From Armatimonadetes bacterium UBA5419 (GTDB lineage: Bacteria; Armatimonadota; UBA10988), in assembly GCA_002409445.1 (NCBI GenBank), contig DHNJ01000190.1:4741-9827 (forward strand): a DNA stretch of 5,087 nt, read 5' to 3'. Under the pieces are notes generated by a model that saw nothing but the letters and a program-made list of their open reading frames with translations, made no database searches and was not told the origin of the DNA. Positions 1 to 5,087 of the stretch are shown one piece after another (position 1 is the first letter of the stretch; the number at the start of each line of letters is the position of its first letter). The position numbers and the translations under genes were made by a program.

Positions 1-66
1 AGCCCACGCCACATGGGGGTGGGATCTGGGCTGCGGTGCCTGGTGTTGCGCCGGCGGACGGCCGGC
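1..66 (-). terminator. possible hairpins downstream of gyrA (tentative terminator region)
   Basis: Two inverted repeats lie in the untranslated stretch after the gyrA stop. The nearer one pairs GCCGGC at 61-66 with GCCGGC at 50-55 around a five-base loop, and no T-tract follows it on the minus strand. The farther one pairs AGCCCA at 1-6 with TGGGCT at 27-32, with an inner CCAC/GTGG stem (9-12 with 19-22). Any T-tract for it would fall beyond the window edge, so it cannot be confirmed or excluded. GC-rich DNA gives such stems by chance. No gene or RNA is visible in 1-104. Confidence 0.25.
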
Positions 67-104
67 CATCACCCCACGCCGCACGGGGCGGGCTCTAGGC
101 GCAC

Positions 105-2969
105 CTACTCCTCGTCGCCCTCCAGGTCGTCCTCGTCGCCATCGTCCGGTTCGAGCTCCTCATCGTCGAGTTCGGCGTCCTCCGCCTCGAGCTCCTCTTC
201 GTCAAACAAGGCTCGCTGCTCGTCGCCGGAGGGGTCGCGGCGTTCGGCGGCTGCGGCGGGGGAGGTGCGCTTGCCCTTACCCTTGCCCTTGCCCTTCTTC
301 TTGCGCTTGCCGCCGCCGTCCTCGGTGTCGTCGTCATCGTCGTCGTCGTGGTCCATCTTGACGACCTTGGTCACCGCCGCCACGCTATCGCCCTCGTCCA
401 GGCCGATCAGCTTGACTCCCATCGTCGAGCGCCCGGTGATGCTCACGGTGCTGCAGGGGATGCGGATCATCACGCCCTTCTCGGTCAGCAGCAGCAGTTC
501 GTCGTCGTCGTCGACCGTGGCCATACCGACCACCGGACCCGTCTTCTCGTTCACGCGATAGGTGATGATGCCCACGCCCGCGCGGCTCTGCGTCCGGTAT
601 TCGTCGAACGGGGTGCGCTTGCCGTAACCGCCGGTCCCACAGACCAGCAGCTCCTTGCCCTCCTCGACGATGCGCACGCCGACGACCTCGTCGCCCTCGC
701 GCAGGTTGATCCCGCGCACGCCCTGGGTCGCCCGGCCCATCGCCCGTGCGTCGCCCTCCTCGAAGCGGATGGACATGCCCGCGCGCGTGCCGATGACCAA
801 CTCCTGGTCGCCGCTGGTGTGCAGGACCCAGCCCAGCTCGTCGTCATCGACCAGGTTGATCGCGACCAGGCCCATGCGGTTGATGTTGCCGAACTCGGCC
901 AGGCTGGTCCGCTTGATCGTCCCGCGGCGGGTGATCATCGTCAGGTAACCCGGCGAATCCAGCCCGACAATCGGCACCATGGCCGTGATCTGTTCCTCGG
1001 GCTGGATGTTGATCAGGTTGATCACCGGCAGCCCGCGCCCAGTCCGGCTGGCCTGCGGGATCTCGAAGGCGCGCAGCCGGTGGACCGTGCCGCGGTTGGT
1101 AAAGAACAGCAGGTAGTGGTGGGTCGTCGCGACAAACAGGTGCTCGACCTGGTCCTCTTCCTTCTTCGTCAGGCCGATCAGCCCGCGTCCGCCGCGCCGC
1201 TGCACCCGATAGGTATCGAGCGTCGTGCGCTTGGCGTAGCCGTCGCGGGTGATCGAGATGACCATGTCCTCCTCGGCGATCAGGTCCTCGACGTTGAGGT
1301 CCTGGGCCTCGGCGGCGATGATCACCGAGCGCCGGTCGTCGCCGAAGCGCGCCGCCAGCTCGCGGGTCTCCTCCTTGATCACGTCCATCCGCCGGCTGCG
1401 GTTGGCCAGGATCTCGCGGTACTCGGCGATATCGCGCTGCAGGCTGTCGTACTCCTCCTGCAGCTTGCGCCGCTCGAGGCCGGTCAACGTGCCCAGCGTC
1501 ATGTCGACGATCGCCTGCGCCTGGCGCGGCGTGAACTCGAAGCGCGACTGCAGGTTCTGCCGCGCCTCCGTGCGGTTCGCGCTACCGCGGATGCAGGCGA
1601 TGATGTCGTCGATGATATCCAGGGCGCGCAGCAGCGCCTCGAGGATGTGCGCGCGCTCCTCGGCCTGATCGAGCAAGAACCGCGTGCGCCGCCGGACGAC
1701 CTCCTCGCGGTGCAGCACAAACTGCTGGATCAGGTCCTTCAGGCTGAGCAGCACCGGCCGCCGGTCGACCAGCGCGAGGTTGATTACCGGGAAGTTCGAG
1801 CGCAACTCCGTGCGCTTGTAAAGCTGGTTGAGGACCACCGAGCCGACCGCCTCGCGCTTCAGCTCGATGACCACACGCATGCCGGTGCGGTCGGTCTCGT
1901 CGCGGATCGCCGAGATGCCCTCGATCCGCCCGTTGCGCACCATCTCCGCGATGTTCTCCTGCAGCCGCGCCTTGTTCACCTGGTACGGCAGCTCGGTGAT
2001 GATGATCGCCGCGCGCCCACCGTCGATCGGCTCGATCGCCGCGCGCCCCTGCATCGTGATTGACCCGCGGCCCGTCGTGTAAGCGTCGACGATGCCCTGG
2101 CGGCCGAGGATCAACCCGCGCGTCGGGAAGTCGGGGCCGGGGATATGCTCCATCAACTCCTCGATGGTGATCGCCTCGTTGTCGATGTAGGCGCAGATCC
2201 CATTCGCCACCTCGCGCAGGTTGTGCGGCGGCAGCTTGCAGCTCATGCCGACCGCGATCCCCTCGTTGCCGTTGCACAGTAGGTTGGGGAAGCGGCTGGG
2301 CAGGACCACCGGCTCCTCGAGCCGCTCGTCGTAGTTGGGCTGGAAATCGACGGTCTTCTTGTCGATGTCCTCCATCATCGCCTCGGCGGTCGCCGACATG
2401 CGCGCCTCGGTGTACCGCATGGCCGCCGGCGGGTCGCCGTCCATGCTGCCGAAGTTGCCCTGGCCATCGACCAGCGGGTAGCGCAGCGACCAGCTCTGGC
2501 CCAAGCGCACCAGCGCCGGGTAGACGTTCTGCTCGCCGTGCGGGTGGTAGTCGCCCGAGGTCTGCCCGGCGACCTTCGCGCACTTCATCGTCGGCCGCGT
2601 CGAGCGCAGGTTCAGGTCGGCCATGACCTGCAGCAGGCGCCGCTGGACCGGCTTCAGGCCGTCGCGCGCATCGGGCAGCGCGCGCGAGACGATCGTCGAC
2701 ATCGCGTACTCGAGGTACGACTGGCTCATCTCATCGGCCAGCGAGATCGTCCGCGGCCCCTCGCCGCTCCCGCCGCCCGCGGCCGGGGGCTCGCCCGGGC
2801 CGCCAGCATCACCGCCGCCGCCCCCGCCGGCCGCGTCGTCATCGTCGGCCAGCTCGTCGAGGTCCTCGGCCTCGTCGTCGAGTTCAGGCTCGTCCACCGA
2901 GTCGGCGGTCAGCTCCAGCTCGTCGTCGGGCAGCTCATCTTCGGGCAGCAAGGGGACGTCATCGCGCAT
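105..2969 (-). CDS. gyrA: DNA gyrase subunit A (GyrA), with acidic N-terminal extension and charged C-terminal tail
   Basis: GyrA is the DNA-cleaving and DNA-wrapping subunit of the cytoplasmic A2B2 gyrase. The protein is 954 residues (E. coli GyrA is 875). Residues 1-72 are an acidic then Gly/Pro-rich extension. The breakage-reunion domain spans about 73-540: SRALPDARDGLKPVQRR (95-111), catalytic Arg185-Tyr186 in AAMRYTE, and Arg96, Arg111, His142, His144 and Ile238 matching E. coli Arg32, Arg47, His78, His80 and Ile174 with a constant offset of 64. The C-terminal domain (about 569-866) shows six beta-pinwheel blades, and the first carries a GyrA box, QRRGGRG (590-596), which marks gyrase rather than topoisomerase IV ParC. 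Residues 873-954 form an acidic-basic-acidic tail. The ATG at 2969 is chosen because it is the first start after gyrB. A GTG at 2897 is possible, while Met81 would cut into conserved sequence. The upstream Shine-Dalgarno is weak. The stop is TAG. The quinolone-contact residues are non-canonical (Gln147, Pro151). Identity is certain; the exact start is less so. Confidence 0.98.
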   Translation of the reverse strand: MRDDVPLLPEDELPDDELELTADSVDEPELDDEAEDLDELADDDDAAGGGGGGDAGGPGEPPAAGGGSGEGPRTISLADEMSQSYLEYAMSTIVSRALPDARDGLKPVQRRLLQVMADLNLRSTRPTMKCAKVAGQTSGDYHPHGEQNVYPALVRLGQSWSLRYPLVDGQGNFGSMDGDPPAAMRYTEARMSATAEAMMEDIDKKTVDFQPNYDERLEEPVVLPSRFPNLLCNGNEGIAVGMSCKLPPHNLREVANGICAYIDNEAITIEELMEHIPGPDFPTRGLILGRQGIVDAYTTGRGSITMQGRAAIEPIDGGRAAIIITELPYQVNKARLQENIAEMVRNGRIEGISAIRDETDRTGMRVVIELKREAVGSVVLNQLYKRTELRSNFPVINLALVDRRPVLLSLKDLIQQFVLHREEVVRRRTRFLLDQAEERAHILEALLRALDIIDDIIACIRGSANRTEARQNLQSRFEFTPRQAQAIVDMTLGTLTGLERRKLQEEYDSLQRDIAEYREILANRSRRMDVIKEETRELAARFGDDRRSVIIAAEAQDLNVEDLIAEEDMVISITRDGYAKRTTLDTYRVQRRGGRGLIGLTKKEEDQVEHLFVATTHHYLLFFTNRGTVHRLRAFEIPQASRTGRGLPVINLINIQPEEQITAMVPIVGLDSPGYLTMITRRGTIKRTSLAEFGNINRMGLVAINLVDDDELGWVLHTSGDQELVIGTRAGMSIRFEEGDARAMGRATQGVRGINLREGDEVVGVRIVEEGKELLVCGTGGYGKRTPFDEYRTQSRAGVGIITYRVNEKTGPVVGMATVDDDDELLLLTEKGVMIRIPCSTVSITGRSTMGVKLIGLDEGDSVAAVTKVVKMDHDDDDDDDTEDGGGKRKKKGKGKGKGKRTSPAAAAERRDPSGDEQRALFDEEELEAEDAELDDEELEPDDGDEDDLEGDEE
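270..293 (-). repeat. Gly-Lys hexanucleotide tandem repeat inside gyrA
   Basis: Four consecutive six-base units of GGCAAG (one with GGT for the Gly codon) encode four Gly-Lys dipeptides at GyrA residues 893-900. They form the core of the basic patch KRKKKGKGKGKGKR (888-901), between two acidic stretches of the C-terminal tail. The near-identity of the units at DNA level suggests growth by slippage, and copy number could differ between related strains. Any change by whole units keeps the reading frame. Confidence 0.75.
327..347 (-). repeat. Asp-codon trinucleotide tract inside gyrA
   Basis: Seven Asp codons in a row (GyrA residues 875-881), almost all GAC with one GAT, form a short trinucleotide repeat at the start of the C-terminal tail, right after the last pinwheel blade. 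Changes by whole triplets would lengthen or shorten the acidic run without a frameshift. Confidence 0.75.
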
Positions 2970-3005
2970 GGCTTGGTCTGTCTTTCGTTCGCTCGGGGGC
3001 GCAGG
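2970..3005 (-). other. gyrB-gyrA intergenic spacer with weak ribosome binding site
   Basis: This 36-base spacer separates the gyrB TAA from the gyrA ATG. Read on the minus strand, the 20 bases just before the ATG contain GAACGAAAGACAGACC. The purine stretch GAAAGA is the only Shine-Dalgarno-like element, and there is no AGGAGG core. I see no -10/-35 pair and no hairpin that would end transcription here. The simplest reading is a bicistronic gyrB-gyrA message in which gyrA is translated from a weak or non-Shine-Dalgarno site, possibly helped by ribosomes finishing gyrB. Confidence 0.6.
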
Positions 3006-5087
3006 TTAAATATCGAGGTTGCGCACGCGGCGGGCGTGTTCGGTGATGTAGTTCTTCCGCGGCTCGACCGCGCCGCCCATCAGCACCGAAACGATGCGGT
3101 CCGCGCGCACCGCATCGTCCATGCGGATCTGCAGGATGCTGCGGGTCTCGGGGGCCATCGTGGTCTCGGCCAGCTGGTCGTCGTTCATCTCGCCGAGGCC
3201 CTTGTAGCGCTGGACATGAACGCCGCGGCGGCCCTTGAGTTCCTCGAGGATCGCGTCGCGCTCCTCCTCGCTCTGGGCGTAGCGGATCTTGCCGCCGTAC
3301 TTGACGCCGAACAGCGGTGGCTGGGCGATGTAGATATGCCCCAGCTCGACCAGCGGCCGCATGTAGCGCAGGAAGAACGTCAGCAGCAGGGTGCGGATGT
3401 GGCTACCGTCGACATCGGCGTCGGCCATGATCACGACCTTGCCGTAGCGCAGCTTGTCCAGCTGGAAGCGGAAGCCGTCGTCGCTGCCCTTGCGCGCGCG
3501 CCGGCCGTTGCCGTTGCCGTTCGGCTCCAGCGCGCCGGCCTCGCCGCGAGCGAGGGCCAGGTTGGACTCGATCAGCGCGCTGGCCTCGGCCGCGGCCGCC
3601 TCCCGGCGGCGCTCCTCGGCGGTGCGGATCTGCTCCTGGATCTCCTCCCAGTGACTCGGGTCGGCGATGCCGGTGCCCAGGGCGGTGATGATCGTGCGAA
3701 TGTGCTCGTGGCTCAGGATCTTGTCGATCCGGTGCTTCTCGACGTTCAGCGGCTTGCCGCCGAGCGGCAGGATCGCCTGGAAGCGACTGTTGCGCCCGGC
3801 CTTCGCCGTGCCCGCCGCGGAGTCACCCTCAACGATGAACAGCTCGCACTCGTCGGCCGCGCGGCTCGAGCAGTCCCACAGCTTGCCCGGCATCCCGCCC
3901 ACCTCGAGCGCCGACTTGCGCTGGACCAGCTCGGCGGCGCGGCGCGCGGCCTCGCGCGCACGGCTGGCCGTGATCGCCTTCTCGATCACCGCGCGCCCGA
4001 CCTGCGGGTTCTCGGTCAGGAAGGTCTGCAGCATGTCGCCGACAATCGAGTTGACCAGGCCCTCGACCTCGGGGTTGGTCAGGCGGACCTTGGTCTGGCT
4101 CTCGAAGCTCGGCTCGCCCAGCCGCACGCTGATGATCGCCGCCAGCCCCTCGCGCACATCGTCGCCCGAGAAGTTGCGGTCCTTCTCCTTCAGCAGGTTG
4201 GCCGCCCGCGCGTAGGTGTTCAGCGAACGCGTCAACGCGGTCTTCAGCCCCGACAGGTGCGTCCCACCATCGGGCGTCAGGATGCAGTTGGCGAAACAGA
4301 GGATGTTCTCCATGAACCCGTCGTTGTACTGCAGGGCCACCTCGACATCGATGCCGTCGCGCTGATCGTGGATGTAGATCGGCTTGTGCAGCGGCTCCTT
4401 CGCATCGTTCAGGTAGTCGACAAACTCGACGATGCCGCCCTCGAAGTGGAACTCCTCGGTGCGGAAGTCGTTCGTCTCGTCGTCCACCTCGCGCTCGTCG
4501 ATGAGGATGATGCGCACGCCGCCGTTGAGATACGCCAGGTCGCGCAGGCGCTCGGCCAGGCGCTCGAAGCTGTACTCGGTAACCGTGAAGATCGTCCGGT
4601 CGGGCATGAAGTGGGTCTTCGTGCCCGTCTGTGCCGGATCGGCCAGCTCGCCGATGACCGTCGTCGGCTCGGCCACCCGGCCGCGCTCGAAGCGCACGCG
4701 ATGCAACTGCCCATGGCGCCGCACATCGACCACGCACCACTCGCTGACCGCGTTGACGCAGCTCACGCCCACACCGTGCAGCCCGCCGGAAACCTTATAG
4801 GCCGAACCCTCGCCGCCAAACTTGCCGCCCGCGTGCAGCTTGGTCATCACGACCTCGACCGCCGGCCGCCCCTCGGTCGGGTGTAGGTCGACCGGGATAC
4901 CCGAACCGTTGTCCTCGACACTGATCGAGTTGTCGGGATGGATGATCACCGTGATCGTGTCACAGCGCCCGGCCATCGCTTCGTCGATCGAGTTGTCCAC
5001 GACCTCCGAGACCAGGTGGTGCAGGCCCAGCGCGTCGGTTGTGCCGATGTACATCGAGGGGCGCTTGCGGACCGCCTCGAGCCCCTC
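3006..5087 (-). CDS. gyrB: DNA gyrase subunit B (GyrB), 5' end cut off by the window edge, with insertion in TOPRIM
   Basis: GyrB is the ATPase subunit that drives gyrase strand passage and supplies the Mg2+-binding TOPRIM half of the cleavage site. The frame stays open to the right edge: 11 codons (EGLEAVRKRPS) precede the Met at 5054, so that Met is the conserved internal one of RPxMYIG, not the start. By comparison with E. coli about 13 residues are missing. Counting that Met as 1, the GHKL ATPase (1-200) has Glu17 (general base), Asn21 (Mg2+), DNGSGIPV (48-55), GGLHGVG (90-96) and the coumarin-site Arg113. The transducer (about 200-375) has the QTK loop, Gln320-Lys322. TOPRIM has EGDSAAG (409-415) and DADVDG (545-550), so Glu409, Asp545 and Asp547 are retained. 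The end has QRYKGLGEMN (615-624) and closes with NLDI, typical of GyrB. About 62 extra residues (464-526) split TOPRIM. Arg76 and Lys447 of E. coli are Ser51 and Gly432 here. ParE is unlikely given the gyrA partner 36 bases downstream. Confidence 0.97.
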   Translation of the reverse strand, partial: EGLEAVRKRPSMYIGTTDALGLHHLVSEVVDNSIDEAMAGRCDTITVIIHPDNSISVEDNGSGIPVDLHPTEGRPAVEVVMTKLHAGGKFGGEGSAYKVSGGLHGVGVSCVNAVSEWCVVDVRRHGQLHRVRFERGRVAEPTTVIGELADPAQTGTKTHFMPDRTIFTVTEYSFERLAERLRDLAYLNGGVRIILIDEREVDDETNDFRTEEFHFEGGIVEFVDYLNDAKEPLHKPIYIHDQRDGIDVEVALQYNDGFMENILCFANCILTPDGGTHLSGLKTALTRSLNTYARAANLLKEKDRNFSGDDVREGLAAIISVRLGEPSFESQTKVRLTNPEVEGLVNSIVGDMLQTFLTENPQVGRAVIEKAITASRAREAARRAAELVQRKSALEVGGMPGKLWDCSSRAADECELFIVEGDSAAGTAKAGRNSRFQAILPLGGKPLNVEKHRIDKILSHEHIRTIITALGTGIADPSHWEEIQEQIRTAEERRREAAAAEASALIESNLALARGEAGALEPNGNGNGRRARKGSDDGFRFQLDKLRYGKVVIMADADVDGSHIRTLLLTFFLRYMRPLVELGHIYIAQPPLFGVKYGGKIRYAQSEEERDAILEELKGRRGVHVQRYKGLGEMNDDQLAETTMAPETRSILQIRMDDAVRADRIVSVLMGGAVEPRKNYITEHARRVRNLDI

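Noticed and set aside
1..104. Possible tRNA or small RNA gene downstream of gyrA
   Set aside because: There is no T-loop GTTCRA-type motif, no cloverleaf pairing and no clear promoter. Only short GC-rich inverted repeats are present.
108..353. Frameshift or read-through creating the low-complexity GyrA tail
   Set aside because: The acidic-basic-acidic pattern uses normal G/C-ending codons in one frame up to a TAG stop, and acidic GyrA tails are known, so it looks like genuine coding sequence.
13..561. Ser-rich open frame on the plus strand near the left edge
   Set aside because: The serine runs are the reverse reading of the Asp/Glu-codon tracts of the gyrA tail, not a real low-complexity protein.
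348..2063. Open frame of 571 codons on the plus strand, opposite gyrA
   Set aside because: Same shadow effect: composition mirrors gyrA codons, there is no motif, and the gyrA frame here is unquestionable.
2538..4886. Long open frame of 782 codons on the plus strand, opposite gyrB and the start of gyrA
   Set aside because: It spans two real genes and their gap on the other strand. It is rich in His, Asp, Arg, Ala, Leu and Val with no recognisable domain, as expected from the reverse of GC-biased codons. No supporting ribosome binding site or homology is apparent.
3006..5054. gyrB starting at the ATG at 5054
   Set aside because: Eleven in-frame codons upstream encode the conserved EGLEAVRKRPS, so this Met is internal and the gene continues past the window.
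105..5087. ParE/ParC (topoisomerase IV) instead of gyrase
   Set aside because: The A subunit has a six-bladed C-terminal domain with a GyrA box, QRRGGRG, and the B subunit ends like GyrB.

Overview
The window is almost entirely two adjacent genes on the minus strand for the two subunits of DNA gyrase. gyrB runs in from the right edge (its first codons lie beyond position 5087) and ends at 3006. A 36-base gap follows, then gyrA runs from 2969 to 105. Both reading frames are intact. The gap is too short and plain to suggest a separate promoter, so the genes are probably transcribed together as gyrB-gyrA. The last 104 bases (1-104) lie downstream of gyrA and hold only GC-rich inverted repeats, one of which could be a terminator stem.

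The DNA is GC-rich (about two thirds by eye) with strong G/C preference at third codon positions, which creates long spurious open frames on the opposite strand. The organism is a bacterium. The GyrA wording (KCAKVAGQTSGDYHPHGEQNVYP, read in overlapping parts, and VVLPSRFPNLL) reminds me of PVC-group or Armatimonadota-type gyrases rather than Proteobacteria, Firmicutes or Actinobacteria. This placement is from memory and is low confidence.

GyrB (ATPase, transducer, TOPRIM) and GyrA (breakage-reunion domain with active-site Tyr186, and a six-bladed DNA-wrapping domain with a GyrA box) form the A2B2 enzyme that introduces negative supercoils using ATP. All core catalytic residues I could check are present, so the enzyme should be active. 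I see no mobile element, CRISPR array, RNA gene or defence system, and no new multi-gene system.

The unusual content is inside the gyrase itself. (1) Both fluoroquinolone-anchoring GyrA residues are replaced (E. coli Ser83 by Gln147, Asp87 by Pro151), and the GyrB Lys447 position is Gly. (2) GyrB has an extra segment of about 60 residues inside TOPRIM, at a different place from the classical proteobacterial insert. (3) GyrA has an acidic/Gly-Pro N-terminal extension of about 64 residues. (4) The GyrA C-terminal tail is charge-patterned acidic-basic-acidic. (5) A near-universal Arg of the GyrB ATP site (E. coli Arg76) is Ser.
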